From assembly GCF_945881795.1 (NCBI RefSeq), contig NZ_CAMCVG010000011.1, positions 1 through 40,507 of the forward strand: DNA of 40,507 nt. The letters are read 5' to 3'. This DNA comes from Rhodoferax sp. OV413 (lineage in GTDB: Bacteria > Pseudomonadota > Gammaproteobacteria > Burkholderiales > Burkholderiaceae_C). Under the pieces are notes generated by a model, which saw nothing but the letters and a program-made list of their open reading frames with translations, searched no databases and was not told the DNA's origin. Shown piece after piece: positions 10,488 to 22,098 of the stretch (the stretch's first letter is position 1; each line of letters starts with the position of its first letter). The translations under genes were made by a program, and so were the position numbers.

Positions 10488-11111
10488 TCACGCGCCTGTG
10501 GTGAGACCCTGAAAAAGCTTATGTTCGCAGGCGGAGTCTGAGCATTTTTCACAGCCCGACATCCAGCGCTGGTAGGTTCGCGACTCCGCATCTGCACCTT
10601 CGGTCTGCGGCATGACGGCCGCCCACGCCGCCCGCAGGCGCTGCTCGCCCCGGCCGTACACCATGGCGTGCGCGATGTTGTTCTGCTCGAGCACCGCCTT
10701 CAGGCGCTCGTGAATGGCCGACTGCCCCGCGGGGCCGTCCCGCAGATAGCCATCGGCCACCCAGGGTAAGTCCAGCGCAGTGACCAACACATGGGTGAAG
10801 CTTGCCAAATGGGCCAGGGCCATCGGGTAAAGGCTGCCATCGGCAAACAGAACATCGCTGTAAACCGCGGTCATCAGGGGCGTAGTGTCTGCCACAACAA
10901 TGCCGGTTGCGGTATCGACACGGCGTGCCTGTTCATAGGCAATTGCGGCTTGCTCTGCCGCGCGCGGCGTGCGCTTGTGGGCAAGGCACCATTCGCGCAG
11001 GTATTCATCCACCGCGGTGGCGGCTGAACCGGCCTCGGTGAGCGCTTGCGCCAGTCCGTCGCTCAGGGTGCTTTTGCCGGTGGACTCCGCGCCGAGGATG
11101 GCGATTTTCAC
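10488..11111 (-). CDS. NadR-like P-loop kinase with Cys-rich C-terminus
   Basis: This 207-aa protein opens with a Walker A motif, IAILGAESTGKSTLSDGLA, followed by VDEYLREW. This pattern is shared with the C-terminal ribosylnicotinamide kinase domain of NadR and related AAA_28 ATPases. A second conserved segment reads VVADTTPLMTAVYSD. No NadR helix-turn-helix or nucleotidyltransferase domain is present, so the substrate may or may not be nicotinamide riboside. The tail carries CEKCSDSACEH, spacing C-x2-C-x4-C-x-H, which could bind zinc. The gene follows ftsB by 15 bp on the same strand. The fold is clear; the function is inferred. Confidence 0.8.
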   Translation of the reverse strand: MKIAILGAESTGKSTLSDGLAQALTEAGSAATAVDEYLREWCLAHKRTPRAAEQAAIAYEQARRVDTATGIVVADTTPLMTAVYSDVLFADGSLYPMALAHLASFTHVLVTALDLPWVADGYLRDGPAGQSAIHERLKAVLEQNNIAHAMVYGRGEQRLRAAWAAVMPQTEGADAESRTYQRWMSGCEKCSDSACEHKLFQGLTTGA

Positions 11112-11126
11112 GGCATGCGCGTAGCG

Positions 11127-11402
11127 TTAGCGGGCAATCTGAACGTAAATTTCGTTCGCCTTGACCATACCCAATTCCGAGCGCGCCTTTTCTTCCACGA
11201 TCTCCAGCCCCTCTTTGAGGTCGTGGATTTCGGCTTCCAGCCGCTCGTTGGCCTGCAGCGCCTGCGTGTTGCGCTGCTTCTGGTCGTCCAGCTGTTGCGA
11301 GAGCATCGCGACATTGGGAAGGCTCCCTCGACCGAACCACAACTGCCCCTGAATGATCAGCAGCAAGGCGATCAAAACGGCAGGGACCCAGCGGTTTCCC
11401 AT
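11127..11402 (-). CDS. ftsB: Cell division protein FtsB (septum formation initiator)
   Basis: FtsB is a bitopic divisome protein that joins FtsL and FtsQ and helps activate septal peptidoglycan synthesis. The 91-aa product has a short cytoplasmic start, one membrane span (VPAVLIALLLIIQGQLWFG, about residues 6-24) and a coiled coil (DDQKQRNTQALQANERLEAE onward, ~35-70). The family ending is ARSELGMVKANEIYVQI. Its position directly after eno is the classic eno-ftsB order of proteobacteria, with a 26-bp gap, so it is probably transcribed from the pyrG-kdsA-eno unit. Confidence 0.94.
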   Translation of the reverse strand: MGNRWVPAVLIALLLIIQGQLWFGRGSLPNVAMLSQQLDDQKQRNTQALQANERLEAEIHDLKEGLEIVEEKARSELGMVKANEIYVQIAR

Positions 11403-11428
11403 GGCAGTGGTTCGGTCTCGGGTCGTGC

Positions 11429-12721
<1,293 letters not shown>

Positions 12722-12773
12722 TCAAGTTCAAAAACACACAAACAAAAAACGTCACGGTTCATCATGCATCCGT

Positions 12774-13627
12774 TCACTGGAAGTTGTTTTCCAGGAGCGG
12801 GGTTGTTTTGGTGACGGAATCCAGCGCCACCAGGGTTTCGAGCAGGGCCTTCATGTGGTGCAGTGGCACAGCGTTCGGGCCGTCAGACCAGGCTTCGGAG
12901 GGGTGGGGATGGGTCTCCATAAAGAGGCCTGCCACACCTGCCGCCACGCCGGCTCTGGCCAACACAGGCACCATGTCGCGCGCGCCGCCGCTGCTGGAGC
13001 CAAGACCGCCTGGCTTCTGAACGGAGTGGGTCACATCGAACACCACCGGCGCGCCGGACTTGCGCATCTCGGCCAGGCTGGTCATGTCGGCCACCAGGTT
13101 GTTGTAGCCAAAGCTCACGCCGCGTTCGCAGGCCAGAAAGCGGTCGGGGGGCAAGCCGACTTCTTCGGCTGCGGCGCGCGCCTTGTCGATGACATTTTTC
13201 ATGTCCCATGGGGCGAGAAACTGGCCTTTTTTGATGTTCACCGGCTTGCCCGATTGGGCGACAGCGCGGATGAAATCCGTTTGCCGACACAAGAAGGCGG
13301 GTGTCTGCATCACATCCACCACACTGGCAACAGCCGCGACATGGGACTCATCGTGCACGTCCGTCAGGATGGGTAGCTGGAGCTGGCGGCGGACCTCGTC
13401 CAGGATTTTTAAGCCCGCGTCCAGGCCAACGCCGCGCCTGCTGGTGCCGGAGGAGCGGTTGGCCTTATCGAAGGAGCCCTTGTAAATCAGCGGAATGCCC
13501 AGCGGTGCGCAAATTTCTTTGAGCCGGCCGGCCACATCAATGGACATTTCCAGCCCCTCGATGGAGCAGGTGCCGGCAATCAGGAAGAAGCGTTGATCCA
13601 AGCCAACGTCGAAGCCGCAAAGTTTCA

Positions 13628-13628
<1 letters not shown>
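12774..13628 (-). CDS. kdsA: 3-deoxy-8-phosphooctulonate (KDO-8-P) synthase
   Basis: KdsA condenses phosphoenolpyruvate with arabinose-5-phosphate for the lipopolysaccharide inner core. From ATG 13628 the protein is 284 aa; an adjacent GTG at 13631 adds one residue. Motifs include [49 protein letters not shown] and FMETHPHP. The four residues that ligate metal in class II enzymes are present: Cys in IAGTCSIEG, His in VTHSVQ, Glu in METHP and Asp in SDGPNAVP. A metal-dependent enzyme is therefore predicted, unlike E. coli KdsA. The usual AGPCVIES is altered to AGTCSIEG. The start overlaps the pyrG stop (GTGATG), indicating coupling. Confidence 0.95.
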
Positions 13629-16628
<3,000 letters not shown>

Positions 16629-16637
16629 AAAATCCCC

Positions 16638-17084
16638 ATGAAAATCGACGTCAAAATTATCGATCCCCGCCTGCAGGACAACCTTCCCGCCTACGCCACG
16701 CCCGGCAGCGCGGGGCTGGACTTGCGGGCTTGCCTGGACGCACCGCTGGTGTTGGCTCCCAACGCATGGCAGCTGGTGCCCACCGGGCTTGCCATGTATT
16801 TGCAAGACCCGGCCTACGCCGCCCTCATCCTGCCGCGCTCAGGGCTGGGTCACAAACACGGCATCGTGCTGGGAAATCTGGTGGGATTGATTGATAGCGA
16901 CTACCAGGGGCAGCTCATGGTGAGCGCCTGGAACCGCAGCGAGGTGCCGTTCACCATCGAGCCGATGGAGCGCATTGCCCAACTGGTTATCGTGCCGGTG
17001 GTGCAGGCGCAGTTTCATGTGGTGAGCGAGTTTCCCGCGTCACAGCGCGGCGAAGGGGGCTACGGCTCTACCGGAAAGGCCTGA
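16638..17084 (+). CDS. dut: dUTP diphosphatase (dUTPase)
   Basis: Dut hydrolyses dUTP to dUMP, keeping uracil out of DNA and feeding thymidylate synthesis. The 148-aa trimeric-type enzyme displays the five conserved motifs: [39 protein letters not shown] and the C-terminal [10 protein letters not shown] that closes over the site. Length and motif order are standard. It lies nine bases after coaBC and converges on the SlyD-like gene across a 72-bp GC-rich gap without a clear T-run terminator. Confidence 0.97.
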   Translation: MKIDVKIIDPRLQDNLPAYATPGSAGLDLRACLDAPLVLAPNAWQLVPTGLAMYLQDPAYAALILPRSGLGHKHGIVLGNLVGLIDSDYQGQLMVSAWNRSEVPFTIEPMERIAQLVIVPVVQAQFHVVSEFPASQRGEGGYGSTGKA

Positions 17085-17156
17085 GCCGGCTTTCGGGCAC
17101 GGGCCCGGTGCGAGTCCGGCGCCCCAAGCCTCAGCCCCTGTAGCTCCGGATTGCGG

Positions 17157-17690
17157 TTAGTGCAGGTGGTCGTTGCCAGGCGCGTGTTTGTGCGGGGCCT
17201 GGACTCGAAAGAAGCCCGTGCCCAAGGTGCCGGCGTTTACTTCTTCGTCAGTGGCTTCGCGCACCGACTCAATCTTCATCTGCAGCCGGATGGCAATGCC
17301 GGCCAGGGGGTGGTTGCCATCCAGCACCACATGCTCAGGGTAAATGTCGGTCACAGCGTAGAGCGCGTCTTTGGGCGCGTCGGGGTTGCAGCCCTCGGGC
17401 AACGCATAGCCTTCCATGGTCAGGCCCTCCTGCAAGTCGGCGGGAAACAATGCGCGCGGCTCCAGAAAAATCAGCTGGTCGTTGAAGTCCCCAAAGGCCT
17501 GGTCCGGCTCGATTTGCAGTTGCACTTTGTCACCGGCGAAGTGACCTTGTAGCGCGGTTTCGATAGATGGCAGCAGGTCATTGCCGCCCAGTAAAAATTC
17601 AACCGGCTCGTCCAAAACGTCCAGTTCCTCGCCCAGTGTGTCTTTCAGCGTCCAGGTAAGGGCAACGACGCAAGGTGTGGTGATTTCCAT
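17157..17690 (-). CDS. FKBP-type peptidyl-prolyl isomerase, SlyD-like
   Basis: This 177-aa cytoplasmic FKBP with an inserted-flap domain follows the SlyD pattern. VVALTWTLKDTLGEELD leads into the FKBP core, EFLLGGNDLLPSIETALQGH and VQLQIEPDQAFGDFNDQLI are typical of the family, and the flap contains HVVLDGNHPLAG. The C-terminus is His-rich (HKHAPGNDHLH), which in SlyD binds nickel or zinc. The start is ATG 17690; longer open frame upstream runs into the divergent oxygenase gene. Only 16 bp separate its start codon from that of the cupin oxygenase, so each promoter probably lies inside the other gene. Confidence 0.9.
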   Translation of the reverse strand: MEITTPCVVALTWTLKDTLGEELDVLDEPVEFLLGGNDLLPSIETALQGHFAGDKVQLQIEPDQAFGDFNDQLIFLEPRALFPADLQEGLTMEGYALPEGCNPDAPKDALYAVTDIYPEHVVLDGNHPLAGIAIRLQMKIESVREATDEEVNAGTLGTGFFRVQAPHKHAPGNDHLH

Positions 17691-17706
17691 AGGCGAGAAT
17701 TGTCCC

Positions 17707-18837
17707 ATGAACATCCAAGATCCACTCCAGCTGCTCGGCGGCATCAGCCCGCACACTTTCATGCAACGCTATTGGCAAAAAAAGCCATTGCTCATCCGGC
17801 AAGCCATTCCCGGCTTTGCGCCCATCCTCGAGCGTATTGAGCTGATGGACCTCGCCGCCCAGGAAGATGTGGAGTCGCGTTTGGTCGTGCAAGACCTCAG
17901 CGGCAAAGGCTCTGGCTGGAAGTTCAAACAAGGCCCCTTCGGCCGTAAAGCGATTCCGCCATTCAAGCAAGCCGGCTGGACCCTGCTGGTGCAAGGCGTG
18001 GACCTGCATGACGAACGCATGCATGGGCTGATCAACCAATTCCGCTTTGTTCCCGACGCGCGGCTGGACGATGTGATGATCAGCTACGCCACCGACCAGG
18101 GCGGCGTAGGGCCCCACTTCGACAGTTACGACGTGTTCCTCTTGCAGGCCCACGGCCGTCGCCGCTGGCGCATCGGGCGACAAAAAGATTTGTCTCTGCG
18201 GGAAGATTTGCCACTCAAAATATTGGCGAATTTCGAGCCCGAGGAAGAGTTCGTTCTCGAACCCGGCGACATGCTTTATTTGCCGCCCAAATATGCCCAT
18301 GACGGCATTGCCGAGGGCGACTGCATGACCTATTCCATTGGATTCCGCGCGCCCTCGCAGGCCGAGCTGGCGCAGGAATTGCTGCAGCGGCTCTCCGAGC
18401 AGGCCGCCGAAGACCTGCCCGCCACGCTCTACTCCGACCCCAAGCAGCCGGCGGTGGAAGGCAGTGGTTCCATGCCAGCGGCGATGCTTGAGTTTGCGCA
18501 AGCCGCCGTGCATGCCGCGCTAAAGGATCCCAAATCCGTTGCCCGCGCTTTGGGTGAGTACCTGAGCGAGCCCAAAGCGCAGGTTTGGTTTGATGGGGAA
18601 GGTCGCGCCGCGGATGGCGCCATCCGTTTAGACCGGCGCAGCCGCATGCTCTATGACGAGCACCATGTTTTCATCAATGGCGAGAGTTTTCTTGCGGCCG
18701 GGCGGGATGCCCGGCTGATGCGGCGACTGGCCGATCAGCGTAGCTTGAGTGCTCTAGAGGTGCGCCGTTTGAGTGCCGGCGCCTTGGAGTTGGTGCAGGA
18801 CTGGTGCGATGCCGGATGGTTGCATGTCGAGGACTGA
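17707..18837 (+). CDS. roxA: JmjC/cupin ribosomal oxygenase (RoxA/YcfD-like)
   Basis: The 376-aa product resembles the 2-oxoglutarate/Fe(II) oxygenase RoxA (YcfD), which hydroxylates an arginine of ribosomal protein L16. The Fe-binding triad is clear: HFD in GVGPHFDSYDVFLLQ, and the distal His in LPPKYAHDGIAEG. The N-terminal signature FMQRYWQKKPLLIRQA and the winged-helix-like C-terminal part (LYDEHHVFINGESF) also fit. The start is ATG 17707. The substrate is inferred from family resemblance only. Downstream, 183 bp separate it from the small lipoprotein. Confidence 0.88.
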   Translation: MNIQDPLQLLGGISPHTFMQRYWQKKPLLIRQAIPGFAPILERIELMDLAAQEDVESRLVVQDLSGKGSGWKFKQGPFGRKAIPPFKQAGWTLLVQGVDLHDERMHGLINQFRFVPDARLDDVMISYATDQGGVGPHFDSYDVFLLQAHGRRRWRIGRQKDLSLREDLPLKILANFEPEEEFVLEPGDMLYLPPKYAHDGIAEGDCMTYSIGFRAPSQAELAQELLQRLSEQAAEDLPATLYSDPKQPAVEGSGSMPAAMLEFAQAAVHAALKDPKSVARALGEYLSEPKAQVWFDGEGRAADGAIRLDRRSRMLYDEHHVFINGESFLAAGRDARLMRRLADQRSLSALEVRRLSAGALELVQDWCDAGWLHVED

Positions 18838-18903
18838 CTGGGCACTGCAGTGGTGCGTTGACGGCCATAAAGGGTTAACCCTTAAGTGTCCATTTGTGCC
18901 TTG

Positions 18904-18909
18904 TATACT
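18904..18909 (+). promoter_or_regulatory. Candidate -10 element upstream of the small lipoprotein gene
   Basis: TATACT matches five of six consensus bases and sits in the A/T-richer gap after roxA. No good -35 is found at 16-18 bp, so support is weak. If used, the transcript would have a leader of roughly 105 nt before ATG 19021. The gap otherwise holds no visible gene. Confidence 0.3.
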
Positions 18910-19020
18910 TCATCGCGCTGGCGGAAAGAGATCGAATGCTTTCTGCCAGGGCTGGGCAGCTTGCTACCCAGACAATTTCCGGAAATTGTTTCGTTAACTC
19001 ACTACATAAAGTATTTACAA

Positions 19021-19248
19021 ATGAACAAGTCTCTCGTTTTGGCAGCTCTGATCGCTGCTGCTGCTTTGGCTGCTTGCGGTAAAAAAGAAGAAGCCGCTGC
19101 TCCTGCCCCTGCACCCGCTCCTGCGGCTGTTGAAGCGCCTGCTGCTCCCGCAGCCGCCGCCCCAGCTCCCGCTGCTGAAGCTCCTGCTGCAGCCGCTGCC
19201 CCCGCTGCCCCCGCAGCAGCAGCTCCCGCTGAGCCTGCCAAGAAGTAA
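19021..19248 (+). CDS. Small Ala/Pro-rich lipoprotein
   Basis: The 75-aa product has a lipoprotein signal peptide: MNKSLVLAALIAAAALAAC, with lipobox LAAC and Cys19 as the predicted lipidation site. KKEE follows, then about 50 residues made almost only of Ala and Pro with spaced Glu, ending in AEPAKK. Such a tail is probably extended and could span periplasm or peptidoglycan. No catalytic domain is present and the function is unknown. The ribosome site is weak. A strong terminator starts 14 bp after the stop, consistent with a short, independently transcribed and possibly abundant mRNA. Low-complexity repeats make homology calls unreliable. Confidence 0.75.
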   Translation: MNKSLVLAALIAAAALAACGKKEEAAAPAPAPAPAAVEAPAAPAAAAPAPAAEAPAAAAAPAAPAAAAPAEPAKK

Positions 19249-19261
19249 TTTCTTGCAGACG

Positions 19262-19291
19262 AAAAAAAACCACCGCGAGGTGGTTTTTTTT
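19262..19291. terminator. Bidirectional Rho-independent terminator
   Basis: Eight A residues and CCACC pair with GGTGG and eight T residues around a GCGA loop, a perfect 13-bp stem flanked by A- and T-runs. It serves the lipoprotein gene and, read in reverse, convergent bamC. Confidence 0.93.
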
Positions 19292-19325
19292 CCCCTGTCA
19301 GCCGCGCGGGACCCTGCCCGCACCC

Positions 19326-20408
19326 TTACCGGATGTCGTCGGCCAAGATTTTCACAATCCGCTGCGCGGTGTCAGACCCGACTGGCGTGCCGTTGGTGTC
19401 CAGAACGCTGACGGTCGATTTGTCGCCAGCACTTTTCACCGCGATCTGGAACTTCGTAGCTTCGGTGGCCTTGTTTGAGCCGCTAAATAGCTTGCTGAAG
19501 AATCCAGGCTCGGTGTCGTCGGATGTAAGGGCCTGATAGCGCACAAAGTACACCCCCTGCTTGCGATCGCGGTCTTCCACAGTGAATCCGGTGCGGTCCA
19601 GCGCCAGGCCGGTGCGACGCCAGGCCCTGTCAAAACCCTCGTCGAGCTGGACGACGGGATGACCATTGACGGTGGCAACCAATGCGACTTGCTTGGGCGT
19701 GCTGTTGGCGACCAGCGCCTTGGATTGCTCCTGGGAAACACCCAGCTTGACCATCAGGCGGCGCAGGAATTCGGCCTCCAGCTCGGGGTCTGCCGCGCGG
19801 GGCTGCCAGACTGTCTGGCCCACGCGGTCTGTGGTGTATACCTCGACCATGCCACGGTGGCTGATGAAGATTTCGGTGTTGCCGCTCGCATCGCGCTCCA
19901 GACGCGTTCGGAATTTATCGCGCTCGGGGGTGGAATAGAAGGTGTCCAGCAACCTGCCCAGAGAGGCGCGGATGAAGTCCTGCGGGATCTTGGCGCGGTT
20001 CTCAGCCCAATCGGTTTCCATGATGCCCAGCTTGTCCTGGTCCAAGGCCAGCAGAAAGCCGTTTTCCTGCCAGAACTCTTTCACCGGCTCCCACAACTTG
20101 TCGGCCGGGCGGTTGACCACCAGCCACCGCTGGTTGCCGGTGCGCTCGATGCGCACGTCGCCCACCGATGTCGCGGCAATCGCGGTTTTCGAGGTTTCAG
20201 CCGTGCCGGCCTTGGATGCGTTGACCGAAACCGCGCCACCCACCACGCTGTAAGGCGTGTCTTTGCTCAATTGGGTGAGGTCAGGGGGTACGTCCAGTTT
20301 GGGCGCTTTGGCCGTAGCCCGGTAATCCACCTTGTCAGTCTCAAGCGCAGCGCATGCGCCCAGGGCCAGGGTCACACCGAGCAGAACAACTTTGGAAATG
20401 GAATTCAC
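19326..20408 (-). CDS. bamC: Outer-membrane assembly lipoprotein BamC
   Basis: BamC is an accessory lipoprotein of the BAM complex that inserts beta-barrel proteins into the outer membrane. The 360-aa product starts at GTG 20408, preceded by GAGG. Its signal peptide ends in the lipobox LGAC (VVLLGVTLALGAC). The N-terminal unstructured stretch YRATAKAPKLDVPPDLTQ is the BamD-binding type of segment. Two helix-grip domains follow (RWLVVNRPADKLWEPVKEF and FDRAWRRTGLALDRTGF). The earlier in-frame ATG at 20555 would run into dapA and destroy the signal peptide. It lies directly after dapA, the classic dapA-bamC order. Confidence 0.93.
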   Translation of the reverse strand: MNSISKVVLLGVTLALGACAALETDKVDYRATAKAPKLDVPPDLTQLSKDTPYSVVGGAVSVNASKAGTAETSKTAIAATSVGDVRIERTGNQRWLVVNRPADKLWEPVKEFWQENGFLLALDQDKLGIMETDWAENRAKIPQDFIRASLGRLLDTFYSTPERDKFRTRLERDASGNTEIFISHRGMVEVYTTDRVGQTVWQPRAADPELEAEFLRRLMVKLGVSQEQSKALVANSTPKQVALVATVNGHPVVQLDEGFDRAWRRTGLALDRTGFTVEDRDRKQGVYFVRYQALTSDDTEPGFFSKLFSGSNKATEATKFQIAVKSAGDKSTVSVLDTNGTPVGSDTAQRIVKILADDIR

Positions 20409-20437
20409 GGATATCCTCAAAAAAATGCGGCGGTCGC

Positions 20438-21331
20438 TCAGATCAGTCCGGCGGACTGCATGGCGCGCTCGAGTGCGGGTTGGCTGGCTTCGGTCAATGG
20501 GGTCAGGGGCAGGCGAAGGGCAGGGTGGCACAAGCCCATGCGCGACACAGCCCATTTCACCGGAATAGGGTTGGACTCGATAAACAAGGTCTTGTGAACC
20601 GGCAGCAGCTTCATTTGGATGGCCATCGCCCGCGGGACATCGCCCGACATGGCGGCCACGCAGAGCTCATGCATCAGCCGGGGGGCTACGTTGGCCGTCA
20701 CGCTCACATTGCCATGCCCGCCGCACAACATGAGTGCGACCGCGGTCGGGTCATCGCCGCTGTAAATCGAAAAGCCTTCGGGCGCGTCTTTGATCAGCCA
20801 CTGGGCGCGTTCAATATTGCCGGTGGCTTCTTTGATGCCGACGATACCCGGCACCTGGCTCAGGCGCAGTACGGTGTCATGGGCCATATCGGCCACCGAG
20901 CGGCCCGGCACGTTGTACAAGACGACCGGCAGGTCCACCGCCTCTGCGATCGCCTTGAAATGCTGGAACTGGCCTTCTTGTGTGGGCTTGTTGTAGTAGG
21001 GAACGACCTGCAATTGGCAGTCTGCTCCCACGCCTTTGGCGAACTTGGCCAGTGCGATGGCTTCGCGGGTGGAGTTGCCGCCGCAGCCTGCCATGATGGG
21101 TACCCGGCCGGCGGATTGTTCGACTGACACGCGGATGATTTCGCAGTGCTCTTCCACACTCACGGTGGGGGATTCGCCGGTGGTGCCCACCACGCCGATG
21201 CAGTCCGTACCCTCCGCAATGTGCCAATCAATAAGCTTGCGCAGTGCGGGGTAGTCCACCGAGCCGTCATCCAGCATCGGGGTAATAAGAGCGACGATGC
21301 TGCCCCGGATCGGGCCTTTAGAAGCGTTCAT
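20438..21331 (-). CDS. dapA: 4-hydroxy-tetrahydrodipicolinate synthase
   Basis: DapA condenses pyruvate and aspartate semialdehyde at the entry to lysine/diaminopimelate synthesis. The 297-aa enzyme shows [28 protein letters not shown], the tyrosine motif [19 protein letters not shown], and the Schiff-base lysine in VGIKEATGN. Length and motifs are standard. A 33-bp A/T-rich gap separates it from the upstream methyltransferase gene, and TAAAAT at 21358-21363 (minus strand) could be a -10. bamC follows 29 bp downstream. Confidence 0.97.
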   Translation of the reverse strand: MNASKGPIRGSIVALITPMLDDGSVDYPALRKLIDWHIAEGTDCIGVVGTTGESPTVSVEEHCEIIRVSVEQSAGRVPIMAGCGGNSTREAIALAKFAKGVGADCQLQVVPYYNKPTQEGQFQHFKAIAEAVDLPVVLYNVPGRSVADMAHDTVLRLSQVPGIVGIKEATGNIERAQWLIKDAPEGFSIYSGDDPTAVALMLCGGHGNVSVTANVAPRLMHELCVAAMSGDVPRAMAIQMKLLPVHKTLFIESNPIPVKWAVSRMGLCHPALRLPLTPLTEASQPALERAMQSAGLI

Positions 21332-21364
21332 GGCGGGAGTTGATTCAATAAAAATTCATTTTAC

Positions 21365-21952
21365 CTAGAGTGCATAACGCGCCACGGGGCTGTCGGGTGC
21401 ACCGCTGTGGGGGGTGTTGATGGCAACCACCCGCTGCACAAAGCGCTCAGGTGGAGCCACAAAGCCGTTCTCAAAGGCCACGATGTGCAGCTGTTTGCAC
21501 ACATCCAGCAGCTCGCCATGCCGCAACAGGAAGTCCGGACGTGCCGGTCTACCCACCGTTTCATTGCCGGCGGCAAAGGTCTCGTAAATCAGCACGCCAC
21601 CTTCGGCCAGGCTGTCCAGAATGGTTGGCATGAGCGGGCGCCAGAGGTAGTTGGTCACCACCACCAGGTCAAACTTCTCTGGTCTGCCAGTGTTGTGGTC
21701 CATCAAGGGCCAAGGCCCATTCTCGATATCTGCCGTCAGCAGCCGCGCGCTGGGCATTACGCCCCGTGCTTGCGTGGTGTCAATGTCCACGCCGGTGACC
21801 TGACAGCCGCGCTGCGCAAACCACAACAGATGCCTGCCGCTGCCGCAGGCAAGGTCCAGCATGCGGGCGCCTGGCATGACCAGATGGCTCCAGCGCTGAA
21901 CCCAGGCGGAGGCGGTTGGCGGGGGAGAGTTCGTGTGGCCGTGGGTATGCAT
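21365..21952 (-). CDS. Class I SAM-dependent methyltransferase
   Basis: This 195-aa protein starts at ATG 21952. Rossmann methyltransferase motifs are present: motif I MLDLACGSGRHLLWFA, the acidic end of strand 2 in VTGVDIDT, ADIENGPWPL, and FDLVVVTNYLWRPLMP. It resembles the small tellurite-resistance/UbiG-like methyltransferases, but the substrate cannot be assigned. It follows a 39-codon ORF by 17 bp and precedes dapA by 33 bp on the same strand, so it is likely part of one transcript with the MFS transporter. Confidence 0.88.
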   Translation of the reverse strand: MHTHGHTNSPPPTASAWVQRWSHLVMPGARMLDLACGSGRHLLWFAQRGCQVTGVDIDTTQARGVMPSARLLTADIENGPWPLMDHNTGRPEKFDLVVVTNYLWRPLMPTILDSLAEGGVLIYETFAAGNETVGRPARPDFLLRHGELLDVCKQLHIVAFENGFVAPPERFVQRVVAINTPHSGAPDSPVARYAL

Positions 21953-21969
21953 AGTGTTGCTGGTGCCGA

Positions 21970-22089
21970 CTAGAAACAGGCCCAGACCTGGTTTGCCATT
22001 TGAACCATGAAGTCCGGGCGGGCGTACAGCATGAACACCGCCCCTAACAGGACACACATCCCCAGGGCCAAGGCGCATTTTTTCAGCAT
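21970..22089 (-). CDS. 39-aa single-span membrane peptide (uncharacterised)
   Basis: A complete 40-codon frame fills the gap between the MFS transporter and the methyltransferase. The start codon is preceded by an excellent ribosome site (GAGGAAA, four bases before ATG), better than that of most neighbours. The peptide begins MLKKCALALGMCVLLGAVF, a short positive start followed by a hydrophobic helix. It ends in a polar part with YARPDFMV and a terminal VWACF. It contains three Cys and no lipobox of standard form. Gaps are 9 bp to the upstream stop and 17 bp to the downstream start, tight operon spacing. It is probably a genuine small inner-membrane protein; the function is unknown. Confidence 0.75.
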   Translation of the reverse strand: MLKKCALALGMCVLLGAVFMLYARPDFMVQMANQVWACF

Positions 22090-22098
22090 ATCGTTTCC

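Noticed and set aside
17085..17156. GC-rich gap between dut and the SlyD-like gene with GGTGCGAGTCC, reminiscent of a tRNA T-arm
   Set aside because: No acceptor, D or anticodon arms can be folded around it. It also lacks a T-run, so neither a tRNA nor a terminator is supported.
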